From: Tritrichomonas musculus
Taxonomy: Eukaryota; Parabasalia; Tritrichomonadida; Tritrichomonadidae
Direction: 5' to 3'
DNA length: 64,000 nucleotides
Assembly (NCBI GenBank): GCA_039105265.1
Contig: JAPFFF010000041.1
Location: 1-64,000, forward strand
In this document: piece after piece, positions 1 to 8,792 of the stretch
How the letters are laid out: every line of letters starts with the position of its first letter
How positions within the stretch are numbered: the first letter of the stretch is position 1
Position numbers and translations under genes: made by a program
Notes under the pieces: model-generated
Databases searched by the model: none
The model's input: the letters and a program-made list of their open reading frames with translations, nothing else
What the model was told of the DNA's origin: nothing

Positions 1-173
1 AGATTATATAAATAATAATATTAAATATTATATAAGTATGATAAATGACTTATAAATGAATATACTTTTATTAATATCAGAATCTTTGGATTAATAATTT
101 AGCACAAAATATCTTTAAATGAATGTTGATCAAATATGTGATTAGATGTTGATCAAACTTTTTATATCACATA

Positions 174-178
174 TCATA
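174..178 (+). promoter_or_regulatory. Initiator-like site (TCATA) of the first ankyrin gene
   Basis: TCATA fits the trichomonad initiator consensus TCAYW and lies about 10 bases before the ATG at 186, the spacing usual for trichomonad core promoters. It supports the chosen start and the host assignment. Confidence 0.5.
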
Positions 179-185
179 TTTTAAA

Positions 186-2522
186 ATGATTGTTGATCAA
201 ATATTAGATAAGATGAAGAAAGTTCAAAACAATCTTTTTGAATATTTAGAAGATAAAATTACAATTGAAGATTGTTTTAATGTTATCTCTACAAAAAAAA
301 GAATATCATATGATTATCTTTTTTTAGTTCTAAATTTAATAGCTCAAATTGCAAATAATCATTACAGGTGTAATAATTTTATAAACAAAATAGAACAACT
401 TATACATTTTTTAAAACCGCAGATCAAGCAAAACTATTCCAATTTGATAATATTTAAAATTTTTAAATATAACAAAAGAATTCTTCTTTTTTTAATTGAA
501 GAGGGAATTTTGACGATTGATATTCAAATTGCAAATAAAATGATGAAATATAAATATAAACAAATGTTTTATCCACAATATTTTTTAAAAGAAATCATAC
601 CATTTCTCTCAACTTTTGGGAAGCAATTATTTTATTATGATGATAACGATTACGATGATTTAATTAATAATTTTAATGGCCAATTACCAGAAAACTTTGA
701 AGAAAAAAGAAAAATAGGCCAAAACGAAGATTATATTTGCCAATTAATTCAAAATGATCTAATTGATGATTTTATTAAATATGTCAATCAAAGTAATTAT
801 TCATTAGAAAGCTACATCAAGCCATCTATTTATGAAACAAATTTGTTGTTACACATTAGACCAACATTAATTCAATATGCTGCGTTTTATGGCTCAATCA
901 AGATTTTTAAATATCTTCTATTAAACAATGTAAATTTATCACCTTCTTTATGGTTTTATGCTGTCCATTCAAATAATGCAGAACTGATTCATATTCTTGA
1001 AGAAAAAAAAGTTGAAATTGACAAAATAAAATATGAAAACATTTTTATCGAATCAGTTAAATCACATCATAATGATATAGCAAACTATATATTGAATAAT
1101 TACATTCGAAACGATGACGATACCAATATTGAAAAGAGTTCAGAAATTTTGAAATGCTTCAATTTCTCTTTTATACAATCTGATTTTTTAGACAATTCAA
1201 GTTTTTATTCATTATGCAAATATAATTATTTCCCAATTGTTGATGGATTGTTAAAAACAAACAAACAAATTGACATTAATCAAATCAAAAACATTGAAAA
1301 TGATGAAACAAAAACAGCTTTATTTACTGCAATAGAAAAAAACTATTATGAAATAGTAAAAACATTAGTTTTAAATGAACAAATTGATGTTAACTTTCAA
1401 AATAAAATGTTCACATATAATGATTATGATAATATATTTAAAACGAAATGGGATGATTGGCCAATATTAAATGAATATGGTGAATATATTTCAATAGTTA
1501 TTTCTCCTTTGTTTTTGGCAGTAAATAATGAAAATAAAGAAATTGTTAAACTTTTATTATCAAACAAAAATATTAATGTTAATCAAATGAGCATATTTTA
1601 TAGATATAGTTCTGAACGCATTCATGATTTTCAAGTTGATAACACAAGATTCGAAGTAAACAAAAATCCATTACATTTGGCAATTGAAAAAGGAAACATT
1701 GAAATTGTAAAACTTTTATTACAATGCGAAAAAATTGATATAAACTCATTAAAAGTATATAAAACATATGGTGATGATGATGAATGTTATAGTAATTGGC
1801 TAAAAATAACTGAACAAACACCGTTACATGTTGCTATTGAACAAAATAATATTGAAATAATTAATCTTTTGTTAAAAAACAACAAAATTGATGTTAATCT
1901 TTTACAAACCAAACTAAATGGTACAATAAGTTTTGATGATTTTGAGAAATGGTTTGATAGTGATGGTAGTATTTATACAAACACGAGAAAAAACATTGAT
2001 TATTTTGAAAATAAGATTGAAAAAATGTCAGAATTGCACTTAGCAATTCTAAAAGAAAACATTCAAATCATTAAGCTTTTATTATCAAATAGAAAAATTG
2101 ATGTAAATCTTCGATACGAAATTATTAATAAAGACTATCGATTAAAAAATCATTGGAAAGGAGAAAATGATAATGAAACTGTTGAAAAGAAGACTCCTTT
2201 GCAAATTGCAATCGAAAAGAATAATATTAAAATTATTAATCTTTTATTGGCGAAAAAAATGATAAATGTAAATATGACAAGCTATTGCTCAACTTCTCAT
2301 TGCAGTTTTAATGATGAAGAATATAAGACATTAGATGATAATGATAAAGAAGAAGAATTCTCCGCATTGCATTTTGCTGTAAGTAAAGGATTTATGGAAA
2401 TTGTGAAACTTTTATTAGATCAAGAAACAATTGATGTTAACTCAAAAGATCAATTAGGACGAAAACCAATTGAATTAACAAACAATGCTGGTATAAAAGA
2501 ATTATTTGATAATAAAAAATAA
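186..2522 (+). CDS. DUF3447/ankyrin-repeat protein, intact
   Basis: A 778-residue open frame. Residues 1 to about 200 are a helical, asparagine- and lysine-rich N-terminal region of the kind found in large trichomonad ankyrin families. Residues about 200-310 look like the DUF3447 block, with the signature IQYAAFYGSIKIFKYL. Seven ankyrin repeats follow, each ending in a leucine-rich helix such as IVKLLL and an IDVN-type turn. Between repeats sit unusually long variable loops of 10-40 residues rich in D, N, K, E and Y. Ankyrin repeats bind other proteins; the partner is unknown. There is no signal peptide or membrane segment, so it is probably cytoplasmic. The stop runs into TAAATAAATAAA, which fits the trichomonad UAAA-type 3' end signal. 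This is the only complete ankyrin gene in the window. Confidence 0.9.
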   Translation: MIVDQILDKMKKVQNNLFEYLEDKITIEDCFNVISTKKRISYDYLFLVLNLIAQIANNHYRCNNFINKIEQLIHFLKPQIKQNYSNLIIFKIFKYNKRILLFLIEEGILTIDIQIANKMMKYKYKQMFYPQYFLKEIIPFLSTFGKQLFYYDDNDYDDLINNFNGQLPENFEEKRKIGQNEDYICQLIQNDLIDDFIKYVNQSNYSLESYIKPSIYETNLLLHIRPTLIQYAAFYGSIKIFKYLLLNNVNLSPSLWFYAVHSNNAELIHILEEKKVEIDKIKYENIFIESVKSHHNDIANYILNNYIRNDDDTNIEKSSEILKCFNFSFIQSDFLDNSSFYSLCKYNYFPIVDGLLKTNKQIDINQIKNIENDETKTALFTAIEKNYYEIVKTLVLNEQIDVNFQNKMFTYNDYDNIFKTKWDDWPILNEYGEYISIVISPLFLAVNNENKEIVKLLLSNKNINVNQMSIFYRYSSERIHDFQVDNTRFEVNKNPLHLAIEKGNIEIVKLLLQCEKIDINSLKVYKTYGDDDECYSNWLKITEQTPLHVAIEQNNIEIINLLLKNNKIDVNLLQTKLNGTISFDDFEKWFDSDGSIYTNTRKNIDYFENKIEKMSELHLAILKENIQIIKLLLSNRKIDVNLRYEIINKDYRLKNHWKGENDNETVEKKTPLQIAIEKNNIKIINLLLAKKMINVNMTSYCSTSHCSFNDEEYKTLDDNDKEEEFSALHFAVSKGFMEIVKLLLDQETIDVNSKDQLGRKPIELTNNAGIKELFDNKK

Positions 2523-3151
2523 ATAAATAAAAATTTGTCATTATATATAGATTTTAAACTTTTTTATAAATAATACATAATTTTTTTGATGTATCAGATT
2601 CTGATATTTTGGGAAACTGCATAAATTATTAGTCTATATAATATGAACAAAATCAAAGATAAAACCCTCATAAAAAATATTGTAATCTCTGATTAAATCA
2701 TAGTTAAATACATTATTTGCTTTGATTCATTTCACCAAATCAAAAAACACCTGTGACCCTCAGAATTTCTTAGAATTTCGAAATAACGTATTTCAAAAAA
2801 TACCCAAATTTTTTTGAATTCAAAAAATCATAAAATAGAACATAAATTATGCGAAAATTATGAAATATAAATAAAATTATTTTATGAGTATAAACTTAAT
2901 ATATTTATAATTAACGTAATAAAAAGATATTAAGCTTGTTTATTGAAATTTCAAGAAAAAATAATATTTATTTTTTGTAATAATTAATCATGAGTTGTAT
3001 TGCTGTTAAATATATTTATCAATCAATATTAAAATATAATTTGGCATTTTTAAATGGTTTTATTAAATGGTTGATAAATACAAATAATTGTATTTTTGAA
3101 AAAGTTTATAATTAATAACAATTTATGTAATAATATGCTGATAATGATATA
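2523..3151. other. AT-rich intergenic stretch, nothing recognised
   Basis: About 630 bases of AT-rich sequence between the ankyrin gene and the decayed calpain. I see no coding frame, RNA gene or clear repeat in it. Confidence 0.6.
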
Positions 3152-5078
3152 TTATAGCTGATATATAAAATTATTCATGAAAGAAGATATTAGGTAATCA
3201 TCGATAGACATCCAAAATATGTCATCTTGCTCATTTGTCACGTTCAATAATGACCTTAATCAGGGTGTCCACTCGCTAGATTTGTCACCCCAATCGCCAG
3301 TCCACTCGCCACTTCCCCAAGGATTTCTCAGCTGCAATAACTTGTATCCTTGAATTTCAACCACTCTAAGAACAGTGTAAGCGTGCCCATAATTGATGCC
3401 CTGAGGAGTTTTGTCTTGATCATTTCCAGATTTGGATCCGGTGCAAATGAAATCGCCTTGATTGTGCCATTTCAGCAGCATTTTCTTTCATCGAACCATT
3501 CTGCACCATTTCTTTCACTTTCATGTCGTATTGAACAGGAAAGCCACCAAACATTCTGTACATAGCAATATAAGAACCATATTGTTTAGCGAAAGCTTTC
3601 TCAACAAATGTGGCCCACCATTGATCATCGGATTTGACTGGTTTACAACAAATTGGAAATGCATGCTCTGATTGGCCATTAAATGGAATTGTTGGGTCAA
3701 CAACAACTGGAACAATTTTGCCCATTATGTGTAAATTAACACATCTTATTCCAGCGTTGTTGTGAACATTTGCTGAACAAGTTTTGTTGATTTGGAAACT
3801 GCAGCCATTGATGATATTAGATAACAATCGCCAATGGATCCTTGTTTAATCATGTTTGGATTGAAAGCTTTGCTAGCATCAAACATTTGGCTTGTATAAA
3901 TATCTTCCATTCGTTTCCAATGTGATTGAGTGAATGAATCTTTGTCAGTATTGCTGTTATATTCTGGATCATTAAACTTTTCATTATTGCTTTCGATTTT
4001 TGAAACATTTTTCTTGAATTCTTTGTTGTCAACACTGGTATCAATTTGCATTTTCATACGATTTTCAACTTGTTGTTTAACATTATTGTCATATTCTTCT
4101 CCTTTTGCATTTAGTGTTGGATCATCTTTAATATCAAGAAGAAGTGAGTAGATTTTTATTTTATCTGAATTACTCCATCGAGTTTCATATGTCAAAAAGT
4201 CCAATTCTTCTTCTGTATAATCTTTGTCACGGAAGAAATGACGAACTTGATTTCTAACTGATCGGAATGAAACATCAGATGAAATGAAAAGTTCAGCCTT
4301 TAATGATGATAAGAAGAGTAAAACATTTCTTTTTGCTTGAAATGTTTGTTCAACATATCTTAAGTATTTCTAATAAACGTCTGATTCAGGCTTTTCTATT
4401 GTGACCAATTCGATATCAATGTTTGATCGTTGCATTGCAGTGTCAACAGCATATTTAATTTCTTCTTTATGAATAAATTCTAATGATGTAAAAGTATTAG
4501 AATCAAAATGTGTTATGAAAAAGCAAGTTATGAATCCAATAAGCAAAATGGCTCCAGTTGAAGCTAATGGTCCCAATTCTGGATAATTATTCAAAAATAT
4601 CGATCCAAACATGCCCCAGAACCAACAAGACAGAAAAGTTAAGCAATACAAAACATAAAACATGGTGATATTTTTGAGTTTTCCGTCAACAAGTCTTCGA
4701 ATTGGGTAGAAAACATTTGTTACAACAATGGCATTAGCAATTGATTGAGAAAAAACGAAACACAGCATTCCCATCAAAGAGGCAATAAAGACTCTAAGTA
4801 AAATGATACTTATAACAATAAATGCTCTTTTATATTTGAGAGAAATAAACACAATGACAATGCATGCACAAATAACAAGCATTATCAAAGATAATATTGA
4901 GGCCCAATTGAAATAAAAGTTTTTTTTTTTTTTGAAGCCAGAAAAATAATGATGAGCCAAAGAAAATTGCTGCAAAGATAAATGAAAGAAGGCAAACAAG
5001 AAATATCATATGATCATCGGTCATTTTAAAAATGGCTGCTATTGCCAAAACAAAAATAATAAAGGATGGAATCGCCAT
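3152..5078 (-). pseudogene. Membrane-anchored calpain-like cysteine peptidase, decayed
   Basis: Read on the minus strand. The first ATG is at 5078 and is followed by about seven hydrophobic segments (5078 to about 4500). A linker and a calpain C2 peptidase core follow. The catalytic cysteine block is QGSIGDCYLISS near 3,830, the histidine block GHAYTV near 3,390 and the asparagine block RNPWG near 3,320. The tail resembles the calpain FWMS motif near 3,210 and the frame closes at 3152. The gene is broken: reading changes frame at a 14-T run (4920-4933) and twice within the peptidase (about 3,750-3,830 and 3,420-3,480), with in-frame stops at 4370-4372 and 3260-3262. The topology of several membrane spans plus a C-terminal calpain recalls the plant DEK1 type and protist membrane calpains. 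The family call is firm; loss of function is inferred from the breaks. Confidence 0.85.
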
Positions 5079-5239
5079 ATTCAATTAAGGAAGCAAAGTA
5101 AAATTCCAATCATTATGCTTCGATAAACATATTTTCAGTTATATGTATATCAGTAAGCTTCATTTCTTGAATAAACTTCTCTTTTCAAATTTTTATATGG
5201 TTATTATCTTAATATAAGTATTTTATCCTTTCAAATTTG

Positions 5240-5306
5240 AGAGCTCTAGCTTAGAGGTTAAATTAATTTGAGGCCAAAGTATTGAGTTCGAAACTAAACC
5301 GCTTTG
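5240..5306 (+). pseudogene. Degenerate tRNA-like sequence with Pol III boxes
   Basis: A perfect A-box (TAGCTTAGAGG, 5247-5257) and a near-consensus B-box (GAGTTCGAAAC, 5284-5294) are followed by a run of nine T at 5308-5316. A T-arm with 4 of 5 pairs and an acceptor with about 5 of 7 pairs can be drawn. The D-arm does not pair and the body is about 5 bases shorter than a normal tRNA. I read it as a tRNA pseudogene or a tRNA-derived Pol III unit. No anticodon can be assigned safely. Confidence 0.35.
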
Positions 5307-5452
5307 CTTTTTTTTTATTTTTATATTTATTATGTAATTACGTTTCATTTCGGCAATTTTTACATTTAAATACGACTTTTCATTGAATTTTTTAATATTC
5401 CAATTACGTCCGAAGGGTAATACAAGCTATTTTGTCACTTTTTATTACATTA

Positions 5453-5832
5453 CCGTTTTCCCACATAATTTCGCACAAGGGTAATTATTAAAAGAATAAA
5501 AGGGTAATTTTTTTTAAACCTAGTTTATAGTTAGCATAAATGTATAATAGTATTTGGATTTTAAATTCAATATAAAGAGATTGTGCATTGAAATTTAATG
5601 AATGAAGACATAATTAAATATTTCGAAAATCGAGGTTAACAAATTTCGATGAAAATTTGTACAATCATTCTTTAATAACGATATATAAACATATTTCGTT
5701 TATATTTCACGATCTCAAGAACTTCCCCAAATAAATCATTTTCTTGTAATATTATAAAAATAAACGTACTTTTTTCTATATAAATTACCCTTTTATAAAA
5801 TTACCCTTGTGCGAAATTATGTGGGAGAAGGG
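5453..5832. mobile_element. TA-flanked miniature inverted-repeat element (about 380 bp)
   Basis: The two ends are inverted copies over roughly 35-60 bases. The core CCCACATAATTTCGCAC at 5460-5476 is mirrored at 5809-5825. A TA lies outside each end (5451-5452 and 5833-5834). The interior has no coding frame. The TA duplication and inverted ends suggest a non-autonomous Tc1/mariner-like element; the superfamily is inferred. It sits at the upstream edge of the decayed gene at 5836. Confidence 0.6.
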
Positions 5833-5835
5833 TAT

Positions 5836-6375
5836 AAAATAAAAAAGTGTGAATTCTTGAAAGAAAACTCAGATATCATAATATATTTGCACTCTCGAGA
5901 ACTTATCGAATCTTCTTTAATGGAATTCTTGAAAAATTCAATTAAAAATCAAAGAAAGAATTACCTATTGCTGGAAGATCACATCCAGGGGGAGCTTGTT
6001 TTAATTATCAATAGAACATTGACATTGATAACGATATTAACATTCAAAAAGTTGCAAATGAATGTATTGAATTAATCCATAGTAATTTTAATTATCAAAA
6101 TTCCAATATTTAAAAATTAGTTCAATTTTTATCAAAAAAATCTCCAACTAAAGTTCCAATATTATTATAATATGATTATCTTTATAATAAAGATTTAAAA
6201 AAAGTGAAAAAATCACTCAATAATACTAAAAAAAAATTGATTAGTGTTATATCACAGCAGGAAGATAAAATTAAAATTTTAGAACACGAAAATTCAGAAA
6301 AACAAAATAAGATTGAAGAAATTGAAAAGAAACTTATCAATGAAAAAGAAAAACATAAAAAAATATGTTGATGAA
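5836..6375 (+). pseudogene. Decayed upstream portion of a coiled-coil gene leading into the twin LC8 gene
   Basis: Coding traces appear in several frames and none is open throughout. The first piece (about 5840-6075) includes KNYLLLEDHIQGEL and resembles the region after the BTB fold in trichomonad BTB/coiled-coil proteins. Another piece at about 6160-6365 is a clear coiled coil (KIKILEHENSEKQNKIEEIE). A frame change in the A-rich stretch near 6355-6362 separates it from the LC8 frame. I infer that an older gene encoding this region, a coiled coil and LC8 domains has decayed at its 5' end. The 5' limit is uncertain because the miniature element adjoins it. Confidence 0.55.
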
Positions 6376-6987
6376 GAATCAATACCTTTATATGATAGAG
6401 GTGATTACAGCAAAGTAAATATTAGAAAAAATGAAATGAATGATGATCAAAAGGACTATGTGATAGATATTACTAAAAAAAGTCTCAACATGCATAAGGA
6501 TCATTTTGAATGTGCCAAATATATTAAAGATCAACTCGAAAACAAATATGATGGGAAATGGTGTGTTATTCTTCGTACAAAAAATTATGGTGCTTCTTAC
6601 GCTACTTATTATGATAAATGCTACATTCGTTTCACAATTGGTGAATTTTATGTCGTAATTTTGAAATCTAGTTTAGGTGATAAATCAATACGCTTATATG
6701 ATAAAGGAGATTACAGCAAAGTAAATATCATATCAAATGAAATGAATGATGATCAAAAGGACTATGTGATAGATATTACTAAAAAAAGTCTCAACATGCA
6801 TAAGGATCATTTTGAATGTGCCAAATATATTAAAGATCAACTCGAAAACAAATATGATGATAATTGGTGTGTTATTCTTCGTACAAAAAAATATTGTGCT
6901 TCTGACTTTACTTATTATGATAAATATTACATTTATTTCACAATTGGTGAATTTGGTGTCATGATTTTCAAATCTAGTTTAAAATAA
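6340..6987 (+). CDS. Twin dynein light chain (LC8/DYNLL-like) domain protein
   Basis: Two tandem copies of an LC8-type fold. Each has an EMNDDQ..YVIDITKKSL helix, a CAKYIKDQLENKYD helix like the LC8 IAAYIKKEFDKKYN, a W-C-V-I-L-R strand, and a terminal FTIGEF..V.ILKSS strand matching the LC8 YLGQVAILLFKSG end. LC8 homodimers act as hubs that join partner proteins, including dynein intermediate chain, often next to coiled coils. Two fused copies could act as a built-in dimer; that is inference. The first ATG in frame is 6340, but the true N-terminus was probably the coiled coil just upstream in another frame, so this may be the surviving part of a broken gene. The frame ends TAAAA. Confidence 0.75.
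   Translation: MKKKNIKKYVDEESIPLYDRGDYSKVNIRKNEMNDDQKDYVIDITKKSLNMHKDHFECAKYIKDQLENKYDGKWCVILRTKNYGASYATYYDKCYIRFTIGEFYVVILKSSLGDKSIRLYDKGDYSKVNIISNEMNDDQKDYVIDITKKSLNMHKDHFECAKYIKDQLENKYDDNWCVILRTKKYCASDFTYYDKYYIYFTIGEFGVMIFKSSLK
6380..6987 (+). repeat. Tandem duplication, 306-bp period, of the LC8 domain
   Basis: The block at about 6431-6557 recurs almost unchanged at 6737-6863, a 306-base step that equals 102 codons. The ends of each unit have diverged more than the middle. The near-identity at nucleotide level points to a recent domain duplication or to gene conversion. Confidence 0.85.
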
Positions 6988-7062
6988 AAAATAATAATTA
7001 GTAATTGCTTATTATTGTTTGATTTTTTTAGTAAACAATTCAAATTGGTTTATTTAGGTGAA

Positions 7063-7067
7063 TCATT
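7063..7067 (+). promoter_or_regulatory. Initiator-like site (TCATT) of the LRR gene
   Basis: TCATT lies 12 bases before the ATG at 7075 and fits the trichomonad initiator. It favours 7075 over any upstream non-ATG start. Confidence 0.4.
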
Positions 7068-7074
7068 TTTTTTA

Positions 7075-8016
7075 ATGATGATGAACGACAATGCGTTTTT
7101 AGGATGTCCTAAATTAAGAATTGTTGAAATCAGAGAAGGAGTTAATGAAATTGGTTCGAATGCATTCAGCAGTTGTTTATCATTGGCACGAGTTTCTCTT
7201 CCTAATTCAATCAGTATTCTCAAAGTTGGAACATTTTCATTTTGTAAATCATTGACCGAAATTTCAATTCCACCATCAGTTACATCTATTGAAAACTATG
7301 CATTCAAAGGATGCAATTCATTATCATCAATTTCACTTCCATCATCCATAAAGACGATAGGTCAAAATGTTTTTTATGATTGTATGACATTACATATAAA
7401 AGGCGACATTAATATTATTCCAGATAATACATTTTATTCGTGTGAATCATTGACCGAGATCATCCTTCCTCCATCATTAACAACTATTGGAAATTCTGCT
7501 TTTGGTAGCTGTCGTTCATTAATAAAAATAACAAATCCTTCTTCAGTTTCAAAAATTGAAAAGTGTGCATTCAGTTATTGTTATGAATTGAGAGAAATAA
7601 CAATTCCTTCTTCAGTTTTAGAAATTGGTGATTTAGCATTCAGTGGTTGTTCATTATTAACAGAAATAACAATTCCACCTTCAATAACCAGAATTAACGA
7701 TAGAGTTTTCTTCCAATGTTCATCACTAAAACGAATAATTATTCCATCGTCAGTGCAGTCAATCGGATCTAATGCATTTGGAGAATGCAAATCTCTGGAA
7801 GAAATTACAATTCCTTCATCTGTAATAAAAATGGATTCCTGTGCTTTTGCTGAATGTTCATCATTGTCCCAAGTGTCAATTCTTTCTTCTGAAATTTATT
7901 TTGGGGATAGAGTTTTTGATAACTTCTATAAGTTGAAAGAAATATCAGTTCCCTATTCAGCGAAAATAGATACATCCTCTTCATTTCCATCAGATATACG
8001 AATAATACGAAAATGA
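7075..8016 (+). CDS. BspA-type leucine-rich repeat (LRR_5) protein
   Basis: About 313 residues made almost entirely of 23-residue LRR_5 (BspA/TpLRR) units. The pattern is I..ipsSV..Ig..aF..C.sL..i, with units such as SLTEISIPPSVTSIENYAF. Roughly twelve repeats can be counted. Trichomonads carry hundreds of such proteins; some are surface adhesins, others are intracellular scaffolds. No signal peptide or transmembrane segment is visible, so this one is probably not a surface anchor by itself. It lies about 90 bases downstream of the LC8 gene on the same strand and has its own initiator-like site. The C-terminus (DIRIIRK) is typical for the family. Confidence 0.85.
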   Translation: MMMNDNAFLGCPKLRIVEIREGVNEIGSNAFSSCLSLARVSLPNSISILKVGTFSFCKSLTEISIPPSVTSIENYAFKGCNSLSSISLPSSIKTIGQNVFYDCMTLHIKGDINIIPDNTFYSCESLTEIILPPSLTTIGNSAFGSCRSLIKITNPSSVSKIEKCAFSYCYELREITIPSSVLEIGDLAFSGCSLLTEITIPPSITRINDRVFFQCSSLKRIIIPSSVQSIGSNAFGECKSLEEITIPSSVIKMDSCAFAECSSLSQVSILSSEIYFGDRVFDNFYKLKEISVPYSAKIDTSSSFPSDIRIIRK

Positions 8017-8240
8017 AAAATTTTATAATAAAATTCTAATTTTTCAAGATATAATAGTGATAATTATTTTTTTGAGTTTGTAAATGAATGCTGAATCATA
8101 GAAAAGATACCAATAATATAAAACTGAAAATTTTTATTAAATACATAAATTGTAGTTTACTTTCAGCCTCAATTAACTTTTACATATATGCTATAACTCT
8201 CAAAATTGAAAGGATAAAAAAATTTAAGATAACTTTTGTA

Positions 8241-8337
8241 AAGTGCGTCCACAATTAAGAAAGTATTTTTTGAATAAGCTCATAGAAATATTGAATGAGT
8301 TTTCACAATTTTAACTATCCTAATAGTGGACACACTT
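8241..8337. mobile_element. 97-bp TA-flanked miniature inverted-repeat element
   Basis: The left end AAGTGCGTCCAC and the inverted right end GTGGACACACTT match at 16-17 positions with few mismatches. TA lies at 8239-8240 and again at 8338-8339. It is too small to code. It is probably a mariner-like miniature element; the superfamily is inferred from the TA duplication. It forms the 3' limit of the kinase fragment that follows. Confidence 0.6.
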
Positions 8338-8790
8338 TAGTTCTTTCTTAAGAATATATTATAACTTTTTCTTAAAAAGTCATATATTTGTCTGACAATC
8401 TCTATCTTCCTGACTTCATAAACAGTTCCACTTGCACCATTTCCAAGTTCTTTAATTCTTTCAAGATTTTTGATCGTTTCTAAATCTAAAATTTGAATCA
8501 TGTTAGATTTTTGGGTTATTCTTTCATTACTTGGCGATTTTGCTTGATTTTCACTTCTCTCTTTCAATAAGTTCTCAAGTTCTTGAATTCTTTTCTTAAA
8601 CTGTTTTCTTCATTTGATCTAATTCTGAATCATTGGAATTAAGAGAACTTGATCTTAATCTTTTGGTGGTTACTTCTTGTTCTACAGATAATTGATATAA
8701 ACGGTCGACTTCTTTATTCTGTACTTGGATCTGAACGGCAGATCTGATTAAGTTTTTTGAGAGAGTAAATGGTCATAAATTCGTTTTATT
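8338..8790 (-). pseudogene. Coiled-coil/TKL kinase gene fragment
   Basis: Read on the minus strand. Coding traces begin at about 8765 with a coiled coil (VQNKEVDRLYQLSVEQEV). After a frame change near 8,590-8,600 they continue as ENLLKERSENQ and then the start of a kinase domain, ILDLETIKNLERIKELGNGASGTVYEV. This is the glycine-rich loop of the TKL-like trichomonad kinases that follow LRR or coiled-coil regions. Coding stops at 8337, at the edge of the miniature element, so no catalytic loop remains. On the other side it is cut by the repeat array at 8793. It is a broken stub bracketed by repeats. Confidence 0.7.
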
Positions 8791-8792
8791 AT

